A DNA stretch of 39,230 bases, taken from assembly GCA_018240745.1 (NCBI GenBank), contig JAFEFF010000003.1, positions 1-39,230 on the forward strand, given 5' to 3'. Positions 26,854 through 36,013 of the stretch are shown here, piece by piece. The first letter of the stretch is position 1, and each line of letters begins with the position of its first letter. The DNA comes from Pseudomonadota bacterium. Lineage in GTDB: Bacteria; Pseudomonadota; Alphaproteobacteria; Reyranellales; Reyranellaceae. A program made the translations under genes and the position numbers. The notes under the pieces are model-generated. The model was given only the letters and a program-made list of their open reading frames with translations. It searched no databases and was not told the origin of the DNA.

Positions 26854-28134
26854 ATGGATCGCATCCGGATCAAAGGCGGCAAGCAGCTCAAGGGCGAGAT
26901 CGTCGTGTCGGGCTCGAAGAACGCCTGCCTGCCGTTGATGGTGGCGGCGATGCTGACCGACAAGCCGCTCACCCTGAAGAACGTGCCGCGGCTGGCCGAC
27001 ATCACCACGATGATCGCGCTGCTGAAGCAGCACGGCGTCGAAATCAGCGCCGCGCCGGGCGAGAACGGCCACAGCCACGGCACGACGCTCACCCTGCAGG
27101 CCGGAAAGATCACCTCGACCACCGCGCCCTACGACATCGTGCGCAAGATGCGCGCCTCGGTGCTGGTGCTGGGCGCGCTGGTGGCGCGTGAGGGCGAGGC
27201 GCGGGTGTCGCTGCCCGGCGGCTGCGCGATCGGCGCGCGGCCGGTCGACCTGCACATCGCCGGCCTCAGGGCGATGGGCGCGGAGATCGAGATCGACGGC
27301 GGCTACATGGTCGCGAAGGCGCCCAAGGGCCTGAAGGGCGCGCACTACACCTTTCCGAAAGTATCGGTCGGCGCGACCGAGAACCTGATGATGGCGGCGG
27401 CGCTCGCCAGGGGCACCACGGTGCTCGCCAACGCCGCGCGCGAGCCCGAGATCGGCGATCTCGCCGAGTGCCTCGTCAAGATGGGTGTGCCGATCGCCGG
27501 CATCGGCACCGAGACGCTCACCATCGAGGGCGTGCAGCAGCTCAAGGCCGCCACTCACGCGGTGATCCCCGACCGCATCGAGACCGGCACCTACGCCATG
27601 GCGATCGCCATCACCTCGGGTGATGTCGAGCTGGTCGGCGGCCGGCTCGACCTGATGGAGGCGGCGGGTCAGTCGCTGCGCGCGGCCGGCGTGGTGCTCG
27701 ACAAGACCAATCGCGGGTTCCGCGTGACGCGCGCCAACGGCCTGCACGGCGTCGACGTCATGACCGAGCCCTATCCCGGCTTCCCGACCGACCTGCAGGC
27801 GCAGATGATGGCGCTGATGACGCGGGCCGAGGGCGCGTCGATGATCACGGAGACGATCTTCGAAAGCCGTTTCATGCATGTCCCCGAGCTGATGCGCATG
27901 GGCGCCAACGTCACCATCCATCACGAGTCCGCCCTGGTGCGCGGCGTGCCGCGGCTGCGCGGCGCCGACGTCATGGCGACCGACCTGCGCGCCTCGGTGT
28001 CGCTCGCCATCGCCGGCCTCGCGGCCGAGGGCGAGACGACGCTGCACCGCGTCTATCACCTCGACCGCGGCTACGAGCGGCTCGAGGAGAAGCTTGCCGC
28101 CTGCGGCGCCGACATCGAGCGGCTGCGGGGCTGA
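26854..28134 (+). CDS. murA: UDP-N-acetylglucosamine 1-carboxyvinyltransferase
   Basis: A 426-residue enzyme for the first committed step of peptidoglycan synthesis: transfer of enolpyruvate from PEP to UDP-GlcNAc. MurA features include the start [23 protein letters not shown] (Lys/Asn active-site pair), [14 protein letters not shown] with the catalytic Cys at about 124 (fosfomycin target), [11 protein letters not shown] and [18 protein letters not shown]. Length is normal. In related bacteria murA is usually followed directly by the DUF2948 gene; here a sulfur-related pair (28138-29949) lies between. Confidence 0.97.
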   Translation: MDRIRIKGGKQLKGEIVVSGSKNACLPLMVAAMLTDKPLTLKNVPRLADITTMIALLKQHGVEISAAPGENGHSHGTTLTLQAGKITSTTAPYDIVRKMRASVLVLGALVAREGEARVSLPGGCAIGARPVDLHIAGLRAMGAEIEIDGGYMVAKAPKGLKGAHYTFPKVSVGATENLMMAAALARGTTVLANAAREPEIGDLAECLVKMGVPIAGIGTETLTIEGVQQLKAATHAVIPDRIETGTYAMAIAITSGDVELVGGRLDLMEAAGQSLRAAGVVLDKTNRGFRVTRANGLHGVDVMTEPYPGFPTDLQAQMMALMTRAEGASMITETIFESRFMHVPELMRMGANVTIHHESALVRGVPRLRGADVMATDLRASVSLAIAGLAAEGETTLHRVYHLDRGYERLEEKLAACGADIERLRG

Positions 28135-28137
28135 GGT

Positions 28138-28935
28138 TCAGGCCAGCAGCGTCATCATCCCGCGGCCGCTGACATAGAGACCCGCGGTGATGACGAAGCC
28201 CGCGAACACGCGCGTCAGAGCATCCTTGCGCCGTGACAGCAGCGTGTTGAGCCGGGTGCCGGCGATGGCGCCGGCAGCACCACCGGCCATCAGCAGCCCG
28301 GCGATCGGCCAGTCGACCAGGTTCGACCAGGCGTAGCTCGAGGCGGAGGCGAGGCCGAAGGCTGTGACGGCGACCAGCGAGGCGCTCGCGGCCTCGGCGA
28401 GCGGCATACGCGCCGCCAGCATCAGGCCGGGCACGATCAGGAAGCCGCCGCCGATGCCGAACACGCCCGACAGCAGACCGATGCCGGCGCCGAGTCCGGC
28501 GAGCCGCGGCAGCAGGTGCGGCGCGGTCTGCCAGGACAGCCAGGGCGAGGCCTGTGAGCCAATGCGCCTGGGTTGCAGCATCATCAGGCCGACCAGCACC
28601 ATCAGCAGGCCGAACGCGGCCAGCAGCTTCTGGCCGTCGATCGCCTTGCCGAGCGCGGCGCCTGCCAGGGCGCCGGCGATGCCGGCGAGGCTGAACACGA
28701 TGGCGCACGGCCAGCGAATCTTGCCGCGGCGGGCGTGCAGGCCAAGGCTTGCTGCGGCATTCACCGCGACTGCCACGGCGGCGGTGCCGATGGCGGCATG
28801 AGGCGAGGCCATGCCGACGGCATAGACCAGCAGCGGCACGGCGAGGATGGACCCGCCGCCGCCGATCAGTCCCAGCACCAGGCCGATCAGGCCGCCCGAG
28901 GCGATGGCGAGGCCGGCCGGCAGTGCGGCGAGCAT
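28138..28935 (-). CDS. TSUP (TauE/SafE) family permease, probable sulfite/sulfonate exporter
   Basis: A 265-residue membrane protein with about eight hydrophobic segments in two related halves: IGLVLGLIGGGGSILAVPLLVY in the first and LLSGVFGIGGGFLIVPGLML in the second, the TSUP hallmark. Family members move sulfite, sulfonates or related anions out of the cell. It is divergent from a persulfide-dioxygenase-like gene that would produce sulfite, so sulfite export is the likely role. It converges on murA, with three bases between stops, without a visible terminator. Confidence 0.88.
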   Translation of the reverse strand: MLAALPAGLAIASGGLIGLVLGLIGGGGSILAVPLLVYAVGMASPHAAIGTAAVAVAVNAAASLGLHARRGKIRWPCAIVFSLAGIAGALAGAALGKAIDGQKLLAAFGLLMVLVGLMMLQPRRIGSQASPWLSWQTAPHLLPRLAGLGAGIGLLSGVFGIGGGFLIVPGLMLAARMPLAEAASASLVAVTAFGLASASSYAWSNLVDWPIAGLLMAGGAAGAIAGTRLNTLLSRRKDALTRVFAGFVITAGLYVSGRGMMTLLA

Positions 28936-29031
28936 CAGGCGACGACCCGGCCGGTTCTGGCCTCGAGGTCACGCGACGTGCGCACAGGAATGGTTCTGGT
29001 CATTCGCTTTCACAACAGTAGACATTGCTAA

Positions 29032-29047
29032 ATTAGTTATAACTAAT
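29032..29047. promoter_or_regulatory. Perfect 16-bp AT-rich palindrome, probable repressor operator
   Basis: ATTAGTTATAACTAAT is a perfect inverted repeat in an AT-rich patch of an otherwise GC-rich region. It lies 28 bases before the MBL-fold gene and 96 bases before the divergent TSUP gene. A -35-like TAGACA is at 29019-29024, so a bound dimer would cover the core promoter. BigR/SqrR-type ArsR-family persulfide sensors control equivalent gene pairs through AT-rich palindromes, which makes such a regulator the best guess; no regulator gene is in the window. Confidence 0.65.
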
Positions 29048-29075
29048 ACATAGTCAAGGACCCGGGAGCTGCGCC

Positions 29076-29786
29076 ATGTCCGACAAAGCCGTCATCGATG
29101 CCTTCTTCGACGAGGCTACGTTCACCATCACCTACCTGGTGAGCGATCCCGCGCAGCGCCGTGCGGCCGTCGTCGACCCGGTGCTCGACTACGACCATCG
29201 ATCCGGCAAGGCGTCGACCGTCTCGGCCGACCGGGTGATCGCCAGGGCGCGCGAGCGCGGCGTACAGGTCGACTGGGTGCTGGAGACGCACGCCCATGCC
29301 GACCACCTGACCGCGGCGCCGCACATCAAGGCGAAGACCGGCGCGCGGGTGGCGATCGGCGAGCGCATCAAGGAGGTCCAGCGGATCTTCAAGCCGGTGT
29401 TCGGCGCCGAAGACGTGAGCGGCGAGGGCCGCGAGTTCGATCGATTGCTGCGCGACGGCGAGGTGCTGCCGCTCGGCAGCCTCGAGATCGAAGTCATGCA
29501 TCTGCCGGGGCACACGCCGGCCGACGTCGCCTACCGCGTCGGCGATGCGGTGTTCGTCGGCGACACGATCTTCATGCCCGACTACGGTACCGCCCGCGCC
29601 GACTTCCCGGGCGGAGACGCCCATCGGCTCTACCAATCGATCCGCCGGTTGCTGTCGCTGCCGGCCGAGACGCGTCTTTTCATGTGCCACGACTACAAGG
29701 CGCCCGGCCGCGACCGCTATGCCTGGGAGACGACCGTAAGAGAGGAGCGCGCCCGGAACGTTCACGTCCCGCGACGGTGTCGATGA
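29076..29786 (+). CDS. blh: MBL-fold persulfide dioxygenase-like protein (Blh/ETHE1 type), frameshifted near the end
   Basis: A 236-residue open frame of a metallo-beta-lactamase-fold enzyme that in the Blh/ETHE1 group oxidises glutathione persulfide to sulfite. The metal motif THAHADH (H72, H74, D76, H77), LPGHTPADVAY, VFVGDTIFMPD and the later MCHDYK are present, and the ETHE1-like TITYLVSD opening fits. The frame ends ARNVHVPRRCR, about 54 residues short of the family. Dropping one C from the CCC at 29768-29770 restores RDGVDEESFVSMRRKRDATL and a typical end, giving about 290 residues. So the gene is either recently broken or carries a sequence error. The metal-site core is intact. Confidence 0.88.
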   Translation: MSDKAVIDAFFDEATFTITYLVSDPAQRRAAVVDPVLDYDHRSGKASTVSADRVIARARERGVQVDWVLETHAHADHLTAAPHIKAKTGARVAIGERIKEVQRIFKPVFGAEDVSGEGREFDRLLRDGEVLPLGSLEIEVMHLPGHTPADVAYRVGDAVFVGDTIFMPDYGTARADFPGGDAHRLYQSIRRLLSLPAETRLFMCHDYKAPGRDRYAWETTVREERARNVHVPRRCR

Positions 29787-29949
29787 AGAGTCTTTCGTCA
29801 GCATGCGGCGCAAGCGGGATGCTACGTTGGCCGCGCCGGTCCTGCTGCTGCCGTCGGTGCAGGTGAACATCCGGGCCGGCCATCTGCCGCCGCCCGACCC
29901 CAACGGCACCAGCTACCTGCGCATTCCGGTCCGGATGGCCCGTAGCTAG
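29768..29949 (+). pseudogene. Out-of-frame 3' end of the Blh-like gene
   Basis: In the +1-shifted frame this stretch reads RDGVDEESFVSMRRKRDATL, then VLLLPSVQVNIRAGHLPPPD and a C-terminus SYLRIPVRMARS with stop TAG at 29947-29949. That is the conserved C-terminal region of Blh-type proteins. It has no start of its own and is separated from the main frame only by one extra base in the CCC run. The coding character is intact, so the shift is recent or an assembly error. Confidence 0.85.
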
Positions 29950-29970
29950 ATGTGAGCTTTCAATAGGTTG

Positions 29971-29998
29971 TCCGTCCGGCCGATTCCAGCCGGACGGA
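29971..29998 (+). terminator. Hairpin terminator after the Blh-like gene
   Basis: TCCGTCCGGC (29971-29980) and GCCGGACGGA (29989-29998) form a perfect ten-pair stem with an eight-base loop, 21 bases after the restored stop at 29949. The following bases are AT-rich (ATATGCTCTATTG) but lack a T tract. Its placement after 29949 rather than 29786 also supports the longer reading frame. Confidence 0.6.
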
Positions 29999-30048
29999 AT
30001 ATGCTCTATTGATCCTGCAGCCTGCGAGCCTGTATCCATTCGGCCCGA

Positions 30049-30471
30049 ATGGACAGGCTCAAGCTCTCGGCCCTGGACGCCGACGATCTCAGTGTGATCT
30101 CGGCGGCCGTGCAGGATTCGCTGGTGGCGGTGCGCGACTGCGCGTTTTTTGCCGGCGAGAACCGTTTTGTTCTGCTGCTCAACCGCTTCTGCTGGGAGGC
30201 CGATGCGACCGTCGAGACGGCCTACTGGCGGACCCATTCCGCCTTGGTTTTCAACGCGGTGCGGGCGGTCCACCATCACAGGATCCCGCTTCAGGAGCCT
30301 GACCGAGTGCTCGAACTGCTGACCGTGGGTCTGGATAAGCCCGGTCTGGTGGTACTGCGCTTCGCCGCCGACCGCGCCATACGGCTGGAAATCGACCGGC
30401 TTGCATGCCATTTGGGGGATGTCGGGGAGCCTTGGCCCACCCCGTGGAAGCCCGCCCATCCGGCCGACTAG
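30049..30471 (+). CDS. DUF2948 family protein
   Basis: A 140-residue soluble protein of a family found next to hisD and murA in alphaproteobacteria. Segments such as [31 protein letters not shown] and [39 protein letters not shown] match what I recall of DUF2948. No catalytic motif or membrane segment is visible and no function is known. It precedes hisG by 62 bases and begins the conserved run down to yacG. Confidence 0.8.
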   Translation: MDRLKLSALDADDLSVISAAVQDSLVAVRDCAFFAGENRFVLLLNRFCWEADATVETAYWRTHSALVFNAVRAVHHHRIPLQEPDRVLELLTVGLDKPGLVVLRFAADRAIRLEIDRLACHLGDVGEPWPTPWKPAHPAD

Positions 30472-30533
30472 GTCGTGGTACACGACCCGACGGACCGGAC
30501 CCGGGGCGGGCGTTCGCGTTCTGGAGCTCTGTC

Positions 30534-31202
30534 GTGCGTAGCGAAGCCAACGAGAAGCTGATACTGGCCCTGCCGAAGGGCCGGATCCTGAAGGAGGCCG
30601 GGCCACTTCTGGCGGCGGCCAGGATCGAGCCGGAGCCGGCGTTCGGCGACCCCGACTCGCGCCTGCTGCGCTTCACGACCAATCATCCCGATCTCGACAT
30701 CATCCGTGTGCGCTCATTCGACGTCGCGACCTTCGTGGCGTTCGGCGCGGCGCATCTCGGCATCGCCGGCTCCGACGTGCTGATGGAATTCGACTACCCC
30801 GAGATCTATGCGCCGATCGACCTCGGCATCGGCAAGTGCCGGCTGGCGGTCGCCGAGCCCGTCGAGATGGCGGGCAGCGACGATCCCCGGCGCTGGAGCC
30901 ATGTGCGCATCGCGACCAAGTATCCCGAGGTGACGCGCCGTCATTTCGCCGCGCGCGGCGTGCAGGCGGAGTGCGTCAAGCTCTCGGGCGCGATGGAGCT
31001 CGCACCCTCGCTCGGCCTCAGCCATCGCATCGTCGACCTGGTCGATAGCGGCAGGACCCTGCGCGACAACGGCCTGGTCGAGATCGAGCACATCGCCGAC
31101 GTGACCTCGCGCTTCATCGTCAATCGTGCCGCCCTGAAGACGCAGCCGGAGAGGGTCGGCGGGTGGGTCGATCGTTTTCGCGAGGTGCGCCGTGCCGCTT
31201 AG
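30534..31202 (+). CDS. hisG: ATP phosphoribosyltransferase, short form (HisG-S)
   Basis: A 222-residue enzyme for the first step of histidine synthesis, joining ATP and PRPP. It starts [20 protein letters not shown] and contains [29 protein letters not shown], the PRPP-loop region [27 protein letters not shown] and a C-terminus without the regulatory ACT-like domain of the long form. Short HisG enzymes need the HisS-like partner HisZ, which is not in this window. The start is GTG 30534 with GGAG at 30523-30526. hisD starts within its last codons. Confidence 0.92.
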   Translation: MRSEANEKLILALPKGRILKEAGPLLAAARIEPEPAFGDPDSRLLRFTTNHPDLDIIRVRSFDVATFVAFGAAHLGIAGSDVLMEFDYPEIYAPIDLGIGKCRLAVAEPVEMAGSDDPRRWSHVRIATKYPEVTRRHFAARGVQAECVKLSGAMELAPSLGLSHRIVDLVDSGRTLRDNGLVEIEHIADVTSRFIVNRAALKTQPERVGGWVDRFREVRRAA

Positions 31203-32493
31203 GCTCGACGCCTCGGCGCCGGGTTTCGAACGGGAGTTCTCGGCGTTCCTCGGCCGCAACCGTGAAGCCGACGAGAATGTCGACCGCGTCGTCGCCGAAA
31301 TCATCGCCGACGTGCGGACGCGCGGCGACGCGGCCCTGGTCGACTACACGCGCAAGTTCGATCATGTCGAGACGGATGCCGAGGGCCTTCGCATCTCCGA
31401 TGCCCGGCGACGCGCGGCCGCCGGAGAGGTGCAGGCGGCGCAGCGCGAGGCGCTGGGCTTCGCCGCCAGGCGCATCGAGGATTTCCATCGCGCCCTGCTG
31501 CCGCGCGATGTCGATTTCACCGACGCGACCGGCACGCGGCTCGGCGCACGGTATCGGCCGATCGATTCGGTAGGCGTCTACGTCCCCGGCGGCACGGCGG
31601 CATACCCGTCGTCGGTGCTGATGAACATCGTGCCGGCCAAGGTCGCGGGCGTGAAGCGCATCGTCATGGTGGTGCCGACACCGAACGGTGTCCTCAATCC
31701 GCTCGTCATGCTGGCGGCCGAGATCGCCGGCGCCGACGAGGTCTGGCGCATCGGCGGCGCCCAGGCGGTCGCCGCGCTCGCCTACGGCACGCAGTCGATG
31801 AAGCCGGTCGACAAGATCACCGGTCCGGGCAATGCCTATGTCGCCGCCGCCAAGCGCCGCGTGTTCGGCCAGGTCGGCATCGACCTGATCGCCGGCCCAT
31901 CGGAGATCCTGGTGGTCGCCGATCGGCATAACGATCCCGCCTGGATCGCCGCCGATCTGCTGTCGCAGGCCGAGCATGATGCTTCGTCGCAATCGGTGCT
32001 GATTGCCGACGATGCCGCGTTCGCCGACCGGGTCGCGGCGGCGGTCGATGCCCAGCTCGGGGCGATGCCGCGCGCCGAGATCGCCGGAGCAAGCTGGCGC
32101 GACAATGGCTGCATCGTCCTGGTGCGCGAGCTCGGCGCTTGCGCGCCGATCGTCGACCGGATCGCCGCCGAGCATGTCGAGCTGGCGATGGAAGCAGGGC
32201 CGGCAGAGGCGCTGAGCGAGAAGATCGCGCACGCCGGCGCCATCTTCATCGGCCGCCACACGCCCGAGGCAATCGGCGACTATGTCGCCGGCACCAACCA
32301 TGTACTGCCGACCTCGCGCGCGGCGCGCTTCTCCGGCGGCCTGGGCGTGGCCGATTTCCTGAAGCGCACCTCGATCGTGTCGTGCACGCCGCAGTCGCTG
32401 GCGGCGCTCGGTCCTGCGGCGCTGGTCCTGGCCGAGGCCGAGGGCCTCGACGCCCACGGCCGCTCGGTGTCGATCCGGCTGAACCGCCGCTGA
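31192..32493 (+). CDS. hisD: Histidinol dehydrogenase
   Basis: A 433-residue zinc enzyme that oxidises histidinol to histidine in two NAD-dependent steps, the end of the pathway. Family landmarks are [77 protein letters not shown] (zinc/substrate region) and GPNH-like [19 protein letters not shown]. The start is GTG 31192, overlapping the hisG stop by 11 bases. UPF0262 follows after three bases. Only these two his genes are present here; the rest of the pathway must be elsewhere. Confidence 0.96.
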   Translation: MPLRLDASAPGFEREFSAFLGRNREADENVDRVVAEIIADVRTRGDAALVDYTRKFDHVETDAEGLRISDARRRAAAGEVQAAQREALGFAARRIEDFHRALLPRDVDFTDATGTRLGARYRPIDSVGVYVPGGTAAYPSSVLMNIVPAKVAGVKRIVMVVPTPNGVLNPLVMLAAEIAGADEVWRIGGAQAVAALAYGTQSMKPVDKITGPGNAYVAAAKRRVFGQVGIDLIAGPSEILVVADRHNDPAWIAADLLSQAEHDASSQSVLIADDAAFADRVAAAVDAQLGAMPRAEIAGASWRDNGCIVLVRELGACAPIVDRIAAEHVELAMEAGPAEALSEKIAHAGAIFIGRHTPEAIGDYVAGTNHVLPTSRAARFSGGLGVADFLKRTSIVSCTPQSLAALGPAALVLAEAEGLDAHGRSVSIRLNRR

Positions 32494-32496
32494 ATC

Positions 32497-32982
32497 ATGC
32501 CCGCGGCTCCCTCCCAGGCGCGGCGCATCATCGACATCGCCCTCGATGAGGAGTCGGTGGCGCGGCGCACACCCGAGGTCGAGCACGAGCGGGCCGTCGC
32601 GCTGTTCGACCTGCTGGAGGAGAACGACTTCTGCCTGGTCGAGGGCGAGCCCGGCCCGTACAAGCTGCATATCGGCATTTTCGAGCAGCGCCTGGTGTTC
32701 GGCGTGCACGCCAGGGACGACCGCAAGCTGCGCGACATCATCCTGTCGTTGACTCCGTTCAGGAAGGTGGTGAAGGATTACTTCCTCATCTGCGAGAGTT
32801 ACTACGCGGCCATCAAGAAGCTCAGCCCCTCGCAGATCGAGGCGCTCGACATGGGCCGGCGCGGCCTGCACAACGAGGGCTCGGAGCTGCTGCGCGAGCG
32901 GCTCGCCGGCAAGATCGAGGTCGACCTCGACACCGCGCGGCGGCTCTTCACCCTGATTTGCGCCCTGCACATCAAGGCATGA
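32497..32982 (+). CDS. UPF0262 family protein
   Basis: A 161-residue soluble protein of the UPF0262 family of alphaproteobacteria, usually found right after hisD. Typical stretches are [56 protein letters not shown] and [19 protein letters not shown]. No enzymatic motif is apparent and the function is not known. The next gene starts inside its stop codon (ATGA), so the pair is translationally coupled. Confidence 0.9.
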   Translation: MPAAPSQARRIIDIALDEESVARRTPEVEHERAVALFDLLEENDFCLVEGEPGPYKLHIGIFEQRLVFGVHARDDRKLRDIILSLTPFRKVVKDYFLICESYYAAIKKLSPSQIEALDMGRRGLHNEGSELLRERLAGKIEVDLDTARRLFTLICALHIKA

Positions 32983-33422
32983 CCGGCCTGCCGTCCAGCG
33001 TGCTGTTCGCGTGCAACCACAACGCCATCCGCTCGCCGATGGCGGAGGCAATGGCGAAGCGGCTGTACGGCCACGCGGCCTATCTCGATTCGGTGGGCGT
33101 TCAACCGGCGGAGCTCGACAGCTTCGTCGTCGCGGTACTCGACGAGATCGGCATCGACCTGCACCGCCACCACGGCAAGTCTTTCGACGACATCGACCCG
33201 AGCTCGTTCGCCCTCATCGTGACGCTGTCGCCCGAAGCGCATCACAGCGCGCTGGAATTCACCCGCAGTGCCTCGACCGACGTCGAATACTGGCCGGTCC
33301 CCGATCCCAGCGCCGCCGAAGGCTCGCGCGAAATTCGCCTCGAGTCCTATCGGCGCACCCGCGACATCATCCTCGCGCGGCTCAAGACCCGCTTCGGTGC
33401 TCCTTCGGGTCCGACGATCTAG
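32979..33422 (+). CDS. Low-molecular-weight phosphatase family protein
   Basis: A 147-residue LMW phosphatase-like protein. The phosphate loop CNHNAIR (Cys12 to Arg18, CX5R) is followed by SPMAEAM, and the general-acid loop appears as [12 protein letters not shown], so it keeps the catalytic Cys, Arg and Asp. The loop sequence CNHNAIRS differs from the usual CxGNxCRS of tyrosine phosphatases, which is normal for the family member found in this gene neighbourhood. The substrate is unknown; arsenate-reductase-like or protein phosphatase roles are both possible. ATG 32979 overlaps the UPF0262 stop. Converges with, and overlaps by four bases, a DUF805 gene. Confidence 0.87.
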   Translation: MTGLPSSVLFACNHNAIRSPMAEAMAKRLYGHAAYLDSVGVQPAELDSFVVAVLDEIGIDLHRHHGKSFDDIDPSSFALIVTLSPEAHHSALEFTRSASTDVEYWPVPDPSAAEGSREIRLESYRRTRDIILARLKTRFGAPSGPTI

Positions 33423-33796
33423 ACCTTTTCGGCCGGCGGCAGCAGGCCGCAATCGACCAGCAGCCACAGCAGGCCGAATACGGGGATGAACAGCAGCAGC
33501 GCCCAGAAGCCCGACTTGCCGCGGTCGTGGCAGCGTTTTATCACGATCGCGGTCTGCACCCAGATCAGCGGCGCCGCCAGCACCAGGGCGACCGTCAGCC
33601 CCTCGAACACGCTGTACGGAAACCAGCGGGCGAGCAGCGGATCGACGCGCATGGCATAGAGCCAGAACAGGACCAGCACCGGAATCTGGACAGCCCAGAA
33701 GGTGCCGCGACCGATCCGGCCGTCGAAACCGAAGAACAGCTGCCGCACTGCCGGCCAGCCTCCGAAATTCGTTTCTCGCCGGCGACCCTGCCTCAT
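33419..33796 (-). CDS. DUF805 family membrane protein
   Basis: A 125-residue small membrane protein with four predicted hydrophobic segments. After a basic N-terminus it has the DUF805 signature LFFGFDGRIGRGTFW, then IKRCHDRGKSGFWALLLFIP, also typical. Function of the family is unknown. The start at 33796 (MRQGRRRETNFGGW) is the last Met before the signature. It is the only minus-strand gene inserted in the block from hisG to yacG, and its 3' end overlaps the phosphatase gene by four bases. Confidence 0.85.
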   Translation of the reverse strand: MRQGRRRETNFGGWPAVRQLFFGFDGRIGRGTFWAVQIPVLVLFWLYAMRVDPLLARWFPYSVFEGLTVALVLAAPLIWVQTAIVIKRCHDRGKSGFWALLLFIPVFGLLWLLVDCGLLPPAEKV

Positions 33797-33959
33797 GCGG
33801 CTACGTCCGTCGAGGGCTCCAATGGCGAGGTCGCGCTCCGGGATGCGGCCCGATTTGGGGTCAGAGCCGGGGACAAAGCACGGCAGGCGTTGACTAACCC
33901 CCGAACCAAGCCCATTTTCCCGGCCGCTTCGCTCCTTTTTACCCCTTTTCGGAGGCCGG

Positions 33960-34178
33960 ATGGCCAAGGAAGACCTGATCGAGTTCAACGGCGTGGTGGC
34001 CGAGTTGCTGCCCAACGCGATGTTTCGCGTCAAGCTCGACAACGACCATACGATCCTCGCCCACACCTCGGGCAAGATGCGCAAGAACCGCATCCGCGTG
34101 CTGGCAGGCGACCGCGTCACCGTCGAGATGACGCCCTATGACCTGACCAAGGGCCGCATCACTTTCCGCTTCAAGTAG
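33960..34178 (+). CDS. infA: Translation initiation factor IF-1
   Basis: A 72-residue single OB-fold protein that binds the ribosomal A site during initiation. It begins [20 protein letters not shown] and ends [18 protein letters not shown], the standard IF-1 sequence and length. GGAGG lies just upstream (about 33951-33955). It is followed after three bases by maf, the usual alphaproteobacterial order. Confidence 0.97.
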   Translation: MAKEDLIEFNGVVAELLPNAMFRVKLDNDHTILAHTSGKMRKNRIRVLAGDRVTVEMTPYDLTKGRITFRFK

Positions 34179-34181
34179 GCA

Positions 34182-34736
34182 TTGCTCGTCCTGGCGTCCG
34201 CCTCGCCGCGCCGGCTGGCCCTGCTGCGGCAGATCGGCCTGGAGCCCGACGCGATCGATCCTGCCAATGCCGATGAGACGCCCCGGCCGCGCGAGACCCC
34301 GCGTGCCTATGCGTTGCGCATGGCCCAGGCCAAGCTCGCTGCCGTGATGCCGCGCCATCCTCAGGCGACCGTTCTGGCGGCCGATAGCGTGGTCGCGGTC
34401 GGGCGGCGCATCCTGCCCAAGGCGGAGTCCGAAGCCGAGGCGCGCGATTGCCTGGCGCTGCTCTCCGGCCGCCGGCACAAGGTGCTGGGAGGCATCGCGA
34501 TCGGCCGTGCCGGCAAGGTGCGCACGCGCCTGGTCGAGACGGCGGTGCGTTTCAAGCGCCTGGAGAAGAGTGAGATCGAGGCCTACGTGCAGAGTGGTGA
34601 ATGGCAGGGCAAGGCGGGCGGCTATGCCATCCAGGGACGGGCTGCGTCGTTCGTCGCCTTCGTCTCGGGTTCCTACAGCAATGTCGTCGGGCTGCCGCTA
34701 TTCGAGACGGCCGCCCTCCTCAAAGCGCTGCGATGA
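34182..34736 (+). CDS. maf: Maf-like nucleotide pyrophosphatase
   Basis: A 184-residue protein of the Maf family, house-cleaning enzymes that hydrolyse non-canonical or modified nucleoside triphosphates. Landmarks are the N-terminal LVLASASPRRLALL, AADSVVAVGRRILPKAE, LSGRRHKVLGGIAI and GEWQGKAGGYAIQGRAASFV. The start is TTG at 34182; the conserved LASASPRR lies so close that no later start is possible. No good Shine-Dalgarno site is visible, so translation may be coupled to infA. The stop overlaps the RNase start (ATGA). Confidence 0.92.
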   Translation: MLVLASASPRRLALLRQIGLEPDAIDPANADETPRPRETPRAYALRMAQAKLAAVMPRHPQATVLAADSVVAVGRRILPKAESEAEARDCLALLSGRRHKVLGGIAIGRAGKVRTRLVETAVRFKRLEKSEIEAYVQSGEWQGKAGGYAIQGRAASFVAFVSGSYSNVVGLPLFETAALLKALR

Positions 34737-35917
34737 GCCGGATTGACCGCCTGATCTGCCAGGTCCTGCCGCGCGCCTTCCTGATGGCGCTCACGGCGGA
34801 AGGCCGCCTCGTCGAGCTGCAGGTCGCGCGACGCGATCGGCCGTCGCCGGTCGACGGCGTCTATCTCGGCCGGCTCGAGCGCGTGATGGCCGACCTCGAT
34901 GCCGCTTTTGTGGATATCGGCACCGGCCGTTCAGGTTTCCTGCGGGCCGAGGATCGCGCCGGAATCGATGGCTGGCCGCCTGCCGGCGCGCCGGTACTGG
35001 TGCAGGTGCGCGGCGAAAGCGACAGCGGCAAGGGCCCGCGGCTCAGCATGAACATCGCCGTCTCGGGCCGCTATCTGGTCTATCACCCGCTCGGCTCGGG
35101 CGTCAGTTTCTCGCGGCGCATCGACGGCGAGTCCGAGCGCGAACGCCTGGCCGGTCACGTCAGCCGGCTGCTGGAGGGCGGCATCGTGTTGCGCACCGCC
35201 GCCGCCGGCGCACCGGCCGAGGCGCTGCAAGCGGATGCTGCGCGCGTGACGGAGCGCTGGGAAGCGATGCGCCGGCTCGCCCTCGATGCCGCGCCGCCGA
35301 CAGACCTGTCTTCGCGAATTCCCGGCGAGCGCGATCCGATCGAACGCATGCTGCGCGACCATGGCGCGTCCCTGCAAGAGGTGATCCTCGATGACCGGGC
35401 GATGGCGCGCGCCCTTCAGGACGAGATGGATCGTCGCCAGGAGAAGATCCGCGTGCGATGGCACAACGGCCCGATGCCGGCGTTCGACATCGATGACGTC
35501 GCCGGCCAGATCGACACGGCGCTCGCGCCGCGCATCGCGCTGCCGAGCGGCGTCGAGGTTCTGTTCGAGCCGGGCGAGACGCTGTGCGCGATCGATGTCG
35601 ACAGCGCAGGTGCCGGCGGTCGGCAGGGACGGGCGCCCCGACGCCCCGTCGAGGTCAATCTCGAGGCGGTGCCGGCGATCGCCCAGCAACTCAGGCTGCG
35701 CAATCTGGCGGGTGCCATCGTGGTCGATTTTGTGACCATGCGAAGCGCCTATGATCGCGACAAGGTCCAGGCAGCGCTCGCGGAGGCCCTGCACGAGGAC
35801 CCCGTACCGAGCCAAGTCTATGGATTCACACGACTTGGTCATTTCGAACTCACCAGAGCCCGCCGGGGGACGACATTGGCAGGTCAGCTCCAGGACCTGG
35901 AACACACGCAAGAGTGA
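34733..35917 (+). CDS. rng: Ribonuclease E/G family protein (RNase G-like)
   Basis: A 394-residue endoribonuclease-like protein. An S1-like segment lies near 35-90 (VDGVYLGRLERVMADLDAAF, DIGTGRSGFL). The DNase-I-like catalytic part contains Asp288 in CAIDVDSA and Asp332 in IVVDFVTM, 44 residues apart, matching the magnesium-binding aspartates of RNase E (303 and 346). There is no long C-terminal scaffold region, so it is of the short RNase G type. Position between maf and yacG is usual for the group. The ATG overlaps the maf stop. Its length is a little below that of E. coli RNase G. Confidence 0.9.
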   Translation: MSRIDRLICQVLPRAFLMALTAEGRLVELQVARRDRPSPVDGVYLGRLERVMADLDAAFVDIGTGRSGFLRAEDRAGIDGWPPAGAPVLVQVRGESDSGKGPRLSMNIAVSGRYLVYHPLGSGVSFSRRIDGESERERLAGHVSRLLEGGIVLRTAAAGAPAEALQADAARVTERWEAMRRLALDAAPPTDLSSRIPGERDPIERMLRDHGASLQEVILDDRAMARALQDEMDRRQEKIRVRWHNGPMPAFDIDDVAGQIDTALAPRIALPSGVEVLFEPGETLCAIDVDSAGAGGRQGRAPRRPVEVNLEAVPAIAQQLRLRNLAGAIVVDFVTMRSAYDRDKVQAALAEALHEDPVPSQVYGFTRLGHFELTRARRGTTLAGQLQDLEHTQE

Positions 35918-36013
35918 GGAACGAAAGCCCGCGAAGTGGCGTTGATCTAGGCCGTCCGACTCCCCTCATTCGGTCAGCCGAGCGGTCACCATCCTCCTGG
36001 AGGGCTTGTAAAA

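Noticed and set aside
29768..29770. Programmed ribosomal frameshift in the Blh-like gene
   Set aside because: There is no slippery heptamer and no adjacent pseudoknot or internal Shine-Dalgarno site; an indel or error is simpler.
29684..29866. Short plus-strand frame overlapping the end of the Blh-like gene
   Set aside because: It is the third, non-coding frame over the frameshift region; the conserved residues are in the other two frames.
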